Positions 1 through 8,334 of a stretch of 64,000 bases of DNA are shown piece after piece (the stretch's first letter is position 1; every line of letters starts with the position of its first letter). The notes beneath the pieces were generated by a model, which was not told the DNA's origin, searched no databases, and saw nothing but the letters and a program-made list of their open reading frames with translations. The translations under genes were made by a program, and so were the position numbers. Location of the stretch: positions 930,001 through 994,000 of the forward strand of contig CBDBHH010000005.1 in NCBI GenBank assembly GCA_965205535.1. The letters run 5' to 3'. Source of the DNA: UBA8079 sp965205535 (GTDB lineage Bacteria > Pseudomonadota > Alphaproteobacteria > UBA6615).

Positions 1-2094
1 GATCCAGACGCTTTTGCTACAGTCATTCAAGAAGAAATTAGAATTAACCTTGTCCCAGACAAGATCATCACTGTGGTGCGAGATGTAGGTTTTGATATCA
101 TCAAAAGTGAACTCGAGAACGATTCACTTCACAAAGCAACCATCGCGCGTTTGAATAGCAAGTGCGCAGTCACTTTAGCCGGATATGATTTACTTGGTCA
201 GGAAACCAGGCAGGTAAATATCGAGCCCGGCCCCTCGGACCAACCGGAAATAGATTTCGACGATTTCAAGCGCCGTGGAATTACAAGAATATTCAATAAC
301 CGCCATGGTTTTGTTGAATCGACACCCACATACCATTTTGAAAACCCGTCAGGTCGACACACTGAGCGCTTCATCCGCCTATCGAACATTCTCGCTCGTG
401 GCGCTGAGATTGCTTTCATCGGTTTTTGCACTCTCCCCACGATCCCTATGGATGCAACAAGCGTCTATATTGACACTCCATCACTCTTCGCTGTCGTCGC
501 CACTATCAACGATCAACGCCTATCATTCAGTTCAGAACCTCTCATAGCGGATAACTTCGCGTCATATTCCGGCGTGAATGATTATCAGTTCCAAAGACCT
601 GAAGAATCGTACGTACTAATTTCGGCCTCTTCAAGCGGCTCTCTGGCCGTCCAACTTGCGGGGGATCAAGGTTTCGACCCGTCACAGATTGCACACCTCT
701 TATTCCTTGGGGAGGACAAGAGTGACAGTCGAGTTGTTTGTGATCTTCAGTTTCACGAGGACGAAAATCCCGAAGGATTCGAGTTGCGTGCTGTAGAGAG
801 CTCAGACGTTTGCCGCATGTGCGCGAGCGGATCTTTCGCTATTAAGCTGCAAGGCGACCAGTTTGAGTTTGCTGGCCCACAACAAGAACCACTTGAGATC
901 TTGAAAACGTATGCCCCGAAAAGTCTCTCCCAGTTGATGCGCCGAACGGCAGGAACAAACATCTATGGAGTAGTAGCCGGCACCACGCCCCAATCACGTC
1001 AGTTCGATATAGATCCGGAGAAGCTTCTTGCCAACACTGAGTTCAAGAAGCGCCTTGATTACTTAATGCGTCGTTCGCTTCCTGCCAGCCTAAGCCATGT
1101 GATTGCCCTAGATTCGGCCTCCATGCCACTCGCCACGGAAGTCGCTAATTTTCACGCCCAAGAGCCGAGAATTGTAATAGAACGAAAAAATTTAACCGAT
1201 ATTCCAAAAAATACTTCTACTGCAATAGTAATTGTCGCGAGCGTAGTAGAAAGCGGACGAAGTTTACTAGAACTCAGTCGCGACCTGAGGAGCATAGTAC
1301 CGGAAGCGCCTCTTCTCTATCTCGTTGGTTTATCAAAATCGAATGGGGAACCACGTCGTAGTATTTCACTCGCCAAAACGCTCGTTCAAACCACTAATCC
1401 GTACCCCTATCAGTTCATCGAAATCGAAAAAATGGTTTTGCCATATTCAAGAGACAACAGAAGCTGGGCGGAGGAACTTAAACTATGGAGTGCAATCAAA
1501 AATCGGGCCCCTGGGACTCTGCTCACCACGATTGAAACGCGAATAGGGCAGCTGCGAAAAACATCCGTCCCGCTTCGCGAAGAACTTTTTATCTCGAATA
1601 CTCCCGAAATGTCGCTCGAACTTCAACCCGGTTTCGTTTTTTGGCCTCGTGAAACCTCTGATGAAGAACATAGCGATGCTGACGTTTTCTTCACTATTGC
1701 CTCAGTACTACAACAGCTGCGTGCAAACGCCCGTCAACCCGACATGAGCGGCGCCATAAAAAGCAATTGGTTTCAGCAGACAATACTAGCACCCGAAAAT
1801 TTTGGCCGGTTCAACGACGATATAATCCAAGCAAGTTTTCTTCGTGCCGCATACCCTCGCGAGATGAACTACGGTGACGCACCGTCTGAAAGTCGCGAAA
1901 TGGGGCGGTTAATACAACGCATTATCAAATCTTCAGATTCACCACGCGGAGGCGCTGCAGCAGAATTTCTGCTCGCAATCGCAACCAATCGCCTGCAACT
2001 TTGTCGCTCAGACCGAGACGAAGTCCTCAACACCGCAAGCAACGGCTCTGAGCTTGTTGATTTTCTTCAATCTCACTGTCGATCGCCTGAATGA
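1..2094 (+). CDS. Phosphoribosyltransferase-like protein, 5' end outside window
   Basis: The frame is open from base 1, so the gene almost certainly starts upstream; the first in-window start is GTG at 73 (673 aa from there). Two stretches look like the halves of a PRTase fold. An early HFENPSGRHTERFIRL block is followed by a strand and VYIDTPSL. Near residue 390 the stretch IVIVASVVESGRSLLEL resembles a PRPP-binding loop preceded by hydrophobic strands. The rest, including the last 250 residues, matches nothing I recognise. No membrane segment or signal peptide is visible. Base composition is clearly lower in GC than the chromosomal genes. It sits at the edge of a defence-type island, but a defence role is only inferred. 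The PRTase assignment comes from motif resemblance and is tentative. Confidence 0.6.
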   Translation, partial: DPDAFATVIQEEIRINLVPDKIITVVRDVGFDIIKSELENDSLHKATIARLNSKCAVTLAGYDLLGQETRQVNIEPGPSDQPEIDFDDFKRRGITRIFNNRHGFVESTPTYHFENPSGRHTERFIRLSNILARGAEIAFIGFCTLPTIPMDATSVYIDTPSLFAVVATINDQRLSFSSEPLIADNFASYSGVNDYQFQRPEESYVLISASSSGSLAVQLAGDQGFDPSQIAHLLFLGEDKSDSRVVCDLQFHEDENPEGFELRAVESSDVCRMCASGSFAIKLQGDQFEFAGPQQEPLEILKTYAPKSLSQLMRRTAGTNIYGVVAGTTPQSRQFDIDPEKLLANTEFKKRLDYLMRRSLPASLSHVIALDSASMPLATEVANFHAQEPRIVIERKNLTDIPKNTSTAIVIVASVVESGRSLLELSRDLRSIVPEAPLLYLVGLSKSNGEPRRSISLAKTLVQTTNPYPYQFIEIEKMVLPYSRDNRSWAEELKLWSAIKNRAPGTLLTTIETRIGQLRKTSVPLREELFISNTPEMSLELQPGFVFWPRETSDEEHSDADVFFTIASVLQQLRANARQPDMSGAIKSNWFQQTILAPENFGRFNDDIIQASFLRAAYPREMNYGDAPSESREMGRLIQRIIKSSDSPRGGAAAEFLLAIATNRLQLCRSDRDEVLNTASNGSELVDFLQSHCRSPE

Positions 2095-2097
2095 ATT

Positions 2098-2123
2098 CAC
2101 ACAAAGGCCCGTCGCTTTGTGTG
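2098..2123 (+). other. Stem-loop just after the PRTase-like gene
   Basis: Nine-base perfect arms, cacacaaag and ctttgtgtg, enclose an 8-base loop four bases past the stop codon. No T-run follows on the plus strand, so it is not a classical intrinsic terminator. It could still protect or end the message. The rest of 2124-2340 shows no convincing gene. Confidence 0.35.
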
Positions 2124-2354
2124 CCAAAAACCTTGAGTTGTTTTGTTCTGACACCTGAAGACTCTAGCACTACACATACGGCACGTTATACGCCCAGAGA
2201 CTACTCGCCACTCAGCGCAGATGCTGCAAGCGACATTACGCCCAAGGCGCACGCCTCGCCCAGCTACCCTTCTTAGCAGGTCTTGTATATCATTGATTTC
2301 CAGGTACTAGGTATCGTACTACAAGCGAAGAAAACTAGACGAGGGAGTTCCACC

Positions 2355-2906
2355 ATGACAGCGGCCGACGACATGCGCTCATTCTTGAAAGGCGACCGGT
2401 TCGCGACCGTTATGGTGGATCCGCCTTGGCGCTTTCAGAACCGCACCGGCAAGATCGCGCCCGAACACAAGCGTCTGGCCCGCTACCCTACAATGACGCT
2501 GGACGAGATATGCGCCCTGCCTTTAGCCGAGCATTTGGAGGACCGCGCCCATTGCTACCTGTGGGTGCCAAACGCTCTCTTGCCCGAAGGGCTCCAGGTC
2601 CTGAATGCCTGGGGCTTCGAGTATAAGTCGAACATCGTATGGGAGAAGATCCGCAAGGACGGCGGCCCGGACGGGCGCGGTGTCGGCTTCTACTTCCGCA
2701 ATGTCACGGAGATATTGTTATTCGGGACGCGTGGTAAAGATGTCCGCACCTTGCCACCTGGCAGGTCCCAAGTGAACTTCATTGAGGCCGAGGAGCCAGA
2801 CAGCGACCTGCTGAAGTCTCGCAAGCGTGAGCACAGCCGTAAGCCCGATGAACAATATGAAATCATCGAGAACTGCTCTTGGGGTCCATTCCTGGAACTT
2901 GTCTGA
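2355..2906 (+). CDS. MT-A70 family adenine methyltransferase, C-terminus cut by an IS
   Basis: The product (183 aa) contains the MT-A70 signature DPPW at residues 22-25, preceded by FATVMV. Further family blocks follow: HCYLWVPNALLPEGL, GFEYKSNIVWEK and VTEILLFGTRGK. These enzymes methylate N6 of adenine in DNA or RNA. The ATG at 2355 is chosen because gagggag lies 8 bases upstream. The family normally continues past GPFLELF with an ARxxRxGWxxWGNE-like tail. Here the frame reads GPFLEL, then Val-stop, exactly where the IS terminal repeat begins at 2900. The 3' end of the gene has therefore been replaced. The catalytic core is intact, but the missing tail may leave the protein unstable or inactive. 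Confidence 0.85.
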   Translation: MTAADDMRSFLKGDRFATVMVDPPWRFQNRTGKIAPEHKRLARYPTMTLDEICALPLAEHLEDRAHCYLWVPNALLPEGLQVLNAWGFEYKSNIVWEKIRKDGGPDGRGVGFYFRNVTEILLFGTRGKDVRTLPPGRSQVNFIEAEEPDSDLLKSRKREHSRKPDEQYEIIENCSWGPFLELV

Positions 2907-2984
2907 CGTCAGCACCCGTGGGACAGAATTGAGGATTTGAATAACGGAGGATTTCTGGTTCATCTTATCGATTAGGAGATCGAG

Positions 2985-3359
2985 ATGACGAAGAAGCCCC
3001 AGACATCGAAAGACGCCGCCGGCAAGGTGGTTAAGAACATCCGCCGCAAGACGCGGCAAACCTATTCAGCTGAAGAGAAAATCCGCATCGTCTTGGCGGG
3101 CCTGCGTGGCGAGGAAAGCATCTCGGTGCTGTGCCGCCGCGAGGGGATTGCCGAGAGCCTGTATTATAGCTGGTCCAAGGAATTTCTCGAAGCTGGCAAG
3201 CGCCGGTTATCTGGTGACACGGCACGGCAGGCTACGCCGCCCGAAGTGAAGGATCTGCGCTCGGAGTCGCTGGCATTAAAGGAATGCGTTGCCGATCTCA
3301 CCCTTGAGAACCGTCTGCTCAAAAAAAGCATGACAGGGGCTGGGGAGTTCGAGGAATGA
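2985..3359 (+). CDS. IS3-family transposase OrfA
   Basis: This 124-aa basic protein has the IS3/IS911 OrfA layout. A helix-turn-helix (about residues 25-65: YSAEEKIRIVLAGLRGEESI and CRREGIAESLYYSWSKEF) binds the IS ends. A C-terminal leucine-rich coiled coil (LTLENRLLKKSM) is used for multimerisation. The ATG at 2985 follows an AGGAG-like sequence (attaggagatcgag). The stop overlaps the orfB start by 4 bases (ATGA). In most IS3 elements the active OrfAB enzyme arises by frameshift near this junction, and the A-rich stretch ctcaaaaaaagc at about 3319 is a plausible slippage site. Both reading frames appear intact. Confidence 0.9.
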   Translation: MTKKPQTSKDAAGKVVKNIRRKTRQTYSAEEKIRIVLAGLRGEESISVLCRREGIAESLYYSWSKEFLEAGKRRLSGDTARQATPPEVKDLRSESLALKECVADLTLENRLLKKSMTGAGEFEE

Positions 3360-4336
3360 GATACCCTGCGTCTGAGAAACTGGAGATCATCCGCACCGTT
3401 GAGGGATCACATCTGCCGGTGAAACAAACCCTCGACATGCTGGGCATCCCACGCACGACATTCTACCGATGGTATGATCTCTATATTGACGGCGGCCTGG
3501 ATGGACTGGCTGACAAATCCCCACGCCCAGGATCGGTCTGGAACCGCATCCCTGATGCTCGTCGTGATGACCTGATCGAGTTCGCGCTGGAACATGAGGC
3601 GCTGACCACACGGGAACTGGCGGTCAAATACACGGATGAGAGGCGGTATTTTGTCTCTGAATCATCAGCTTATCGCATTCTCAAAGCAGCTGACCTCATC
3701 ACCGCGCCAGACTACATGGTGATCAAAGCTGCCGACGAGTTCACCGACAAAACCACGGCCATCAACGAGATGTGGCAAACAGACTTCACCTACTTCAAGA
3801 TCATTGGCTGGGGCTGGTATTATCTGAGCACGATCCTCGATGATTACAGCCGCTACATCATTGCGTGGAAGCTTTGCACCAACATGCGTGCTGAGGACGT
3901 GACAGACACGATCGAGCTGGCGCTGACGGCGTCTGGTTGCGACCAGGCGGTTGTGCGTCACAAGCCACGTCTGCTCAGCGACAACGGTTCATGCTACATC
4001 TCCGGCGATCTGGCCAACTGGTTGGAGGATCAAAAAATGACGCATGTTCGCGGCGCGCCGTTCCACCCACAAACCCAAGGCAAAATCGAACGCTGGCACC
4101 AGACCATGAAGAACCGGGTTCTGCTGGAGAATTACTATCTGCCAGGCGATCTTGAACGCCAGATCGGGGCCTTCGTCGAATACTACAACAACCGGCGCTA
4201 CCACGAGAGCCTGAACAACGTCACACCAGTCGACGTCTACTTCGGCCGCGACAAAGCAATTCTCAGAGAAAGGGAAAAGATTAAGAAAAACACAATCAAA
4301 CAACGCCGCTTGCAACATCAGAAACAAGCCGCATAA
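3356..4336 (+). CDS. IS3-family transposase OrfB (DDE integrase core)
   Basis: The 326-aa catalytic subunit has an N-terminal helix-turn-helix-like region (LPVKQTLDMLGIPRTTFYRWY). The rve-type core follows, with the three acidic residues visible as WQTDFTYF, LSDNGSCY and GKIERWHQ. The tail is lysine-rich. It is full length for the family with no internal stop, so the element could still be mobile. The start overlaps the orfA stop. Confidence 0.92.
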   Translation: MRYPASEKLEIIRTVEGSHLPVKQTLDMLGIPRTTFYRWYDLYIDGGLDGLADKSPRPGSVWNRIPDARRDDLIEFALEHEALTTRELAVKYTDERRYFVSESSAYRILKAADLITAPDYMVIKAADEFTDKTTAINEMWQTDFTYFKIIGWGWYYLSTILDDYSRYIIAWKLCTNMRAEDVTDTIELALTASGCDQAVVRHKPRLLSDNGSCYISGDLANWLEDQKMTHVRGAPFHPQTQGKIERWHQTMKNRVLLENYYLPGDLERQIGAFVEYYNNRRYHESLNNVTPVDVYFGRDKAILREREKIKKNTIKQRRLQHQKQAA

Positions 4337-4408
4337 TCAATCACACAAACGAGCCAGAGACTCCAATGCTCAAACCACTCTGATGTCCCATTTTATATGA
4401 CGACGGAC

Positions 4409-5089
4409 AAGCTGAAACCAACTTCGTAGACATTATTCCGCAAGCGGCAGGTCTTTTGCTGTCGTTGAATATGGAACATGCCAATGGCCTACGCGGCCAG
4501 CAACTTCCATTCTGAAACTGGTGCCGAATTTGCTAAATGCGTAACGACAGGGACCGGTGGTGACATTGAAATCGTTACGCATCCTTCTGGCACCCTGTTC
4601 AACGGGGCAGCGATCAAACGCGCCATTCAAATGGGTCAAGTGCCCATTGGGGAACGTCTCCTATCTGCGCATCAAAACGAACATCCGCTGTTTGGTTTTG
4701 ACTCCATTCCGTTTCTGGCGACCTCTTTTGAAGATAGCCACAAGCTCTGGAAAATTGCCAAGCCAAGGATCACGGAAATACTGGCAGATCAGAACCTGAC
4801 CTTGCTCTATTCTGTGCCATGGACGCCTCAAGGTCTGTATTTTAAGCACGAAGTGAACTCTGTTTCTGACATGAACGGCCTCAAATTCAGGTCTTACAAC
4901 AACACGACTTCGCGCCTTGCAGGCCTTACAGGTATGTTGCCTGTGACCATCGAAGCTACGGAAATCTCGCAGGCATTTGCAACGGGTGTCGTTGAAGCCA
5001 TGGCATCCTCGGCCGCGACTGGCTACGATCGCAAGGTTTGGGACAGCCTCAACTACTTCTATGAGGTAGATGCATCATTGCCGCGCAAC
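4409..5089. repeat. Chimeric partial duplicate of the DUF262-dctP region (direct repeat)
   Basis: Bases 4409-4472 match 15721-15784, inside the 3' part of the DUF262 gene. Bases 4469-5089 match 16317-16937, inside the TRAP solute-binding protein gene. I saw no mismatch in the stretches I compared. The two source blocks meet through a 4-base microhomology (atat, 4469-4472), so the copy lacks the 536 bp at 15785-16320. Both copies have the same orientation and therefore form direct repeats around the restriction-like operon, the second IS and most of the DUF262 gene. The left end of the copy coincides with the end of the first IS. Confidence 0.93.
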
Positions 5090-5167
5090 AACGCCGTTTT
5101 CTCAGGTCTCTGCGCACATGAACCTAACGCAAAGATGCGGTTTCCGGGTCATACGACATGCCTTTGA
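4478..5167 (+). pseudogene. Truncated copy of TRAP solute-binding protein (DctP family)
   Basis: The open frame from ATG 4478 gives 229 residues. The first about 204 equal the interior of the intact protein encoded at 16251-17222. The copy lacks the signal peptide, because the break falls just before the in-frame ATG. It also lacks about 95 C-terminal residues, and after PRNN at base 5089 it runs into unrelated sequence downstream of the GIY-YIG gene. Without a signal peptide and C-terminal lobe it cannot act as a periplasmic binding protein. It is a by-product of the chimeric duplication. Confidence 0.9.
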
Positions 5168-6290
5168 TCGACCCATCTCTAATCCGCTCCACGGCTTCGT
5201 CGATTGCGAACAAGGGCACGAGGAACCATTCACGTGGTGTAACGGGATGGCCAAAGCGGTCCATGATTTCGATATCCAGACGTGCGCTTTCGAATATTCT
5301 GTGCAGCAGGTTTTCCAGTTTCACACGGTTGATGTTGAACAGTTCGTAGGTTGTCACAATCTCCACGTCGGCCATCAGGAAGGTTGGATCGAGCTTTGCG
5401 GTTGAAATCCGCTTTTCAACGCTTCCGCCCGTCACGCCAATCTTGTGCAACAAGTCACGATTTTGGGCGACGACAGGTAGGTCAGACTTGCTGCGCAGGA
5501 CGTAGATAATTCCGCTGGCTTCATCACCGTCAACGGTCGCATCAGAAAACAGCGGCCCAGCACTTGGGTCAGTGATACGGCGGCTTGCTTTGTCTTCGTT
5601 CAATGCCCGTTGCAGGGAACGCATCAGCAAGTTGCTCTCGGTGCCATTGTCAAAGATCACACGCAGGCGGGCTTCGGTCATGCCGTTGTCGTTCACGTAG
5701 ACATCGCCCTTTTCAGCGACATATGCCTTTTGGCCTTTCAGGACGAAAAGACGCCCGACCTCGATCTCGGCCTTTTTCTCAAAGGGACGCGTGGCACGGA
5801 CACCTGATGTGAGTTCGGCTTGCACCTGTTCAAATATCGGTTTGAACTTATCGAAATCCTTACAAGGTTCACGGCTAGCGACATCCTCCGCAGCTTTACG
5901 TTCAGCAACAGGGCGTACATGGCGAATGTCGGTGATATCAGACGCAACCCCGTCGAGGTCCTCCAGATCGGATGCCAAAGCATCCATATCCAGTTCGTCT
6001 TTATCATCCGTGTTTTCGACTGTGTTCAAAAGCCCTTGATGATCCAGAGGTTCCAGCAATTCACGATACATCGCATTCGCTACCAGACGGTCCAAACGGA
6101 CCGCATAGAGGCGCTCAAATATGTCGTTATCCGCCCCGCTGTTTGGTGCGTGGCCTGATGTTTCAACAAACCTTTGTATGTCTTCGAACCCTGCAATCAC
6201 CCGTTCTTCAATCGGAGAACGGACAATGGGTTTATCTTTTACTTCGAACTCGGCCAGATCGTCGGCCAGTGCGTCGAGATCATCACTCAT
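5124..6290 (-). CDS. GIY-YIG nuclease-domain protein, last gene of restriction-like operon
   Basis: The 388-aa protein has an acidic, probably flexible N-terminal half (many Asp/Glu, residues 1-130). A middle β-rich segment follows (about 175-235). The C-terminal GIY-YIG-type domain contains GIIYVL (260-265), HKIGVT (282-287), Arg294, the metal-binding Glu in KLENLLH (about 326) and REWF (about 355). This resembles the T5orf172/GIY-YIG subgroup of single-metal DNA nucleases. ATG 6290 is preferred over an upstream in-frame ATG at 6329 because it overlaps the helicase stop by only 8 bases, as elsewhere in this operon. Context suggests it is the DNA-cutting subunit working with the upstream helicase and methylase. 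That role is inferred; the fold call is from motifs. Confidence 0.82.
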   Translation of the reverse strand: MSDDLDALADDLAEFEVKDKPIVRSPIEERVIAGFEDIQRFVETSGHAPNSGADNDIFERLYAVRLDRLVANAMYRELLEPLDHQGLLNTVENTDDKDELDMDALASDLEDLDGVASDITDIRHVRPVAERKAAEDVASREPCKDFDKFKPIFEQVQAELTSGVRATRPFEKKAEIEVGRLFVLKGQKAYVAEKGDVYVNDNGMTEARLRVIFDNGTESNLLMRSLQRALNEDKASRRITDPSAGPLFSDATVDGDEASGIIYVLRSKSDLPVVAQNRDLLHKIGVTGGSVEKRISTAKLDPTFLMADVEIVTTYELFNINRVKLENLLHRIFESARLDIEIMDRFGHPVTPREWFLVPLFAIDEAVERIRDGSIKGMSYDPETASLR

Positions 6291-8334
6291 AGCGACCCTC
6301 CGTGTGGAACCGCATAAAGGCTGTGGCACCTTCGGCCATCAGACGTTCATAGGGATCGGATGCCGTGAGCGATGGCGCACGCCCCCTCTCCTTCTTGAAC
6401 CTGGAGGCGCGTTTAGCCCATGTTACCGCCTCATCCGGGGGGATCGGATTGCGTTTTGCTGCTATGACCGAAGCCACCTGTTTCAGGCTGTCTTCATCCA
6501 TAGACTTTGCCAGAATTGAATATGCTTCACCGAACGGATTGATCGCATCGATCAGGTCAATGTCGAGATCGCGCACACTCAGGGCGAACTTGCGCACCCC
6601 GTCGATCAGCGCGGTATTGACCGATGGTTCTTTCTCATCATCTGCCCCACCAAGAACCGCAGCCTTGGCCCCTTGCGTGATGTTTAGTGCCGCCACGGCC
6701 CGCTGTCTGACAGCCTCGACATCGCTCTCTTCCCATTCTGGATAGCGATCCTTGATAATCTTACCCATGCGTACAACAGTGATCTCTTCGGGCACCAGTT
6801 CTTCATCAAATAAGCCGCGTTCGAGGGACTGCTTGTCCTGCACCAAGGCCGTAATCACCTCGTTGATGTCTTCCAGACAAATCCGTTCGGCTTCTTGTGA
6901 CTTAGGGTCAACCAGACCTTTGATCTCGATCTGGAACTGCCCGCTACCTTCGTTGAAGCCGACATTGCTCTTTTCAGGGTCATATCCGCCGATCCCGTAA
7001 TCAAAGCCTTCCACCGCAGTGGTGGATGTCAGTTTCGGTGCGAAGTTGAACCGTGGCACCAGCACTTGTTCCATCAGCAGGCTGGCTGCGATGGCTTTCA
7101 ATGTGTCATTGATTGCCTCGGTGACCGCACCTTCAGAGGCATCAGGTTCCGCAATCAGGTTGGTAAAGCGTGAATGCGTCTTGCCCCTGGCATCCCGTGT
7201 GGCCCGCCCAATGATTTGCACGATCTCTGTCAGGCTGGCACGATACCCAACCGTCAAGGCATGTTCACACCACACCCAATCGAAACCTTCTTTGGCCATG
7301 CCCAACGCAATAATGATGTCTACATGATCTCGGTTGTTCTTATGTGCGGGGTCTTTCAGTGCCGCCGACACGCGATCTCGCTTTACGGGATCATCTTCAA
7401 CCAGATCAGCGATCTTCACGACATGGCCTTCAGGGGTCTTCACCAAATGGAAACCAGTGACTGCGTCGGTGGATTGCCACTCCCCCAAGGCCTCGACGAT
7501 GTGATCGACTTCCTTGTGTTTGTCGCCAGTGCTTTCACGGGCGTTCACATTGGGGATGTGCAGGATTGTCTTTTCAGCGGGGTTCAACACATTCAGGATT
7601 TCGTCGGCATAGGACCCTGTGTAAAAGAAATAGCCGATATCAAGCGTCTTGAGGTGCTCATAGCCGTTTAACTGTTCGTAGTAGGTATATGTGACCGTAT
7701 CGAACTTCTTCTCATCCTCAGGGGCCATCACAGCCTCTGCGTCGCCCCTGAAGTAGCTTCCTGTCATCGCAACGACGTGAACCTTGTCACGGGCAATCAA
7801 TTGGCCCAGATGCGCACCCAGCTTGTTGTCAGGGTTCGCGCTGACATGGTGAAACTCATCGATGGCAATGAGGCGGTCGTCAAAAACCTCAACCCCGAAT
7901 TTGTCCACAGCAAAGCGAAACGTGGCATGAGTGCAGACAAGAACGCGGTCGTCGCTTTCAAGAAACCGCCCTACAGCGCCGACCTTGCCATCGTCACCAC
8001 CTGGCACATTGCACAGGTTCCATTGCGGCGGCACCGTCCAGTCATAATCGAAACCGAAATCTGACAGGGGTTCATCGTTGAAACTGGAGCCAATGGATTT
8101 TTCAGGAACCACAACGATGGCCTGATTGAGACCTTGGTTGTGCAGCTTGTCCAACGCAATGAACATCAGCGCACGTGATTTACCCGATGCAGGCGGTGAC
8201 TTGATCAGCAGATATTGCTCACCCCGCCGCTCAAAAGCGCGTTCCTGCATCTTGCGCATGCCCAGCTCGTTCGATGTGGTCGAAGAACGGTTCTGCGCAT
8301 AGGTTACGGAAACGGAGGGAATTGATTTGGTCAT
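6283..8334 (-). CDS. SF2 DEAD/DEAH-type helicase of restriction-like operon
   Basis: The 683-aa protein shows superfamily 2 motifs in order: Walker A SPPASGKSRA (46-55), motif II DEFH (159-162), motif III TGS (191-193) and motif VI QIIGRATR (373-380). The preceding region, with IIALGMAKEGFDW, acts as motif V. The two RecA-like lobes fill about 400 residues. The remaining 280 are α-helical and lack a recognisable nuclease domain, unlike HsdR or type III Res subunits. An ATPase motor that needs a separate nuclease fits the downstream GIY-YIG gene. The start ATG overlaps the RhuM stop by 4 bases (ATGA), implying translational coupling. Confidence 0.88.
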   Translation of the reverse strand: MTKSIPSVSVTYAQNRSSTTSNELGMRKMQERAFERRGEQYLLIKSPPASGKSRALMFIALDKLHNQGLNQAIVVVPEKSIGSSFNDEPLSDFGFDYDWTVPPQWNLCNVPGGDDGKVGAVGRFLESDDRVLVCTHATFRFAVDKFGVEVFDDRLIAIDEFHHVSANPDNKLGAHLGQLIARDKVHVVAMTGSYFRGDAEAVMAPEDEKKFDTVTYTYYEQLNGYEHLKTLDIGYFFYTGSYADEILNVLNPAEKTILHIPNVNARESTGDKHKEVDHIVEALGEWQSTDAVTGFHLVKTPEGHVVKIADLVEDDPVKRDRVSAALKDPAHKNNRDHVDIIIALGMAKEGFDWVWCEHALTVGYRASLTEIVQIIGRATRDARGKTHSRFTNLIAEPDASEGAVTEAINDTLKAIAASLLMEQVLVPRFNFAPKLTSTTAVEGFDYGIGGYDPEKSNVGFNEGSGQFQIEIKGLVDPKSQEAERICLEDINEVITALVQDKQSLERGLFDEELVPEEITVVRMGKIIKDRYPEWEESDVEAVRQRAVAALNITQGAKAAVLGGADDEKEPSVNTALIDGVRKFALSVRDLDIDLIDAINPFGEAYSILAKSMDEDSLKQVASVIAAKRNPIPPDEAVTWAKRASRFKKERGRAPSLTASDPYERLMAEGATAFMRFHTEGRYE

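Larger units (their letters stand above)
2900..4409 (+). mobile_element. IS3-family insertion sequence, 1510 bp
   Basis: The element has 26-bp imperfect terminal inverted repeats. The left end reads TGTCTGACGTCA...TGGGACA and the right end, reverse complemented, TGTCCGTCGTCA...TGGGACA, giving the TG...CA termini usual for IS3. Inside lie overlapping orfA and orfB with the IS3 layout. I see no matching target duplication: the left flank ends aact and the right flank begins agct. The left flank is the broken MT-A70 gene, and the right flank starts directly inside a copied piece of a DUF262 gene. This suggests adjacent deletion or recombination after insertion. Confidence 0.85.

Noticed and set aside
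2091..2276. Short plus-strand frame after the PRTase-like gene
   Set aside because: 61 codons, Ser/Thr/Pro-rich, overlaps the previous stop and contains a stem-loop; no ribosome site.
2919..4390. Shorter boundaries for the first IS based on the TGGGACA/TGTCCCA pair
   Set aside because: The inverted repeat extends 19 bases further out on both sides with TGTC(T/C)G(A/T)CGTCA, which gives the TG...CA ends usual for IS3.
4409..5167. A new fusion gene made from the DUF262 and dctP pieces
   Set aside because: The DUF262 piece is not in frame with a start, and the dctP piece has neither signal peptide nor C-terminus; no ribosome site precedes ATG 4478.
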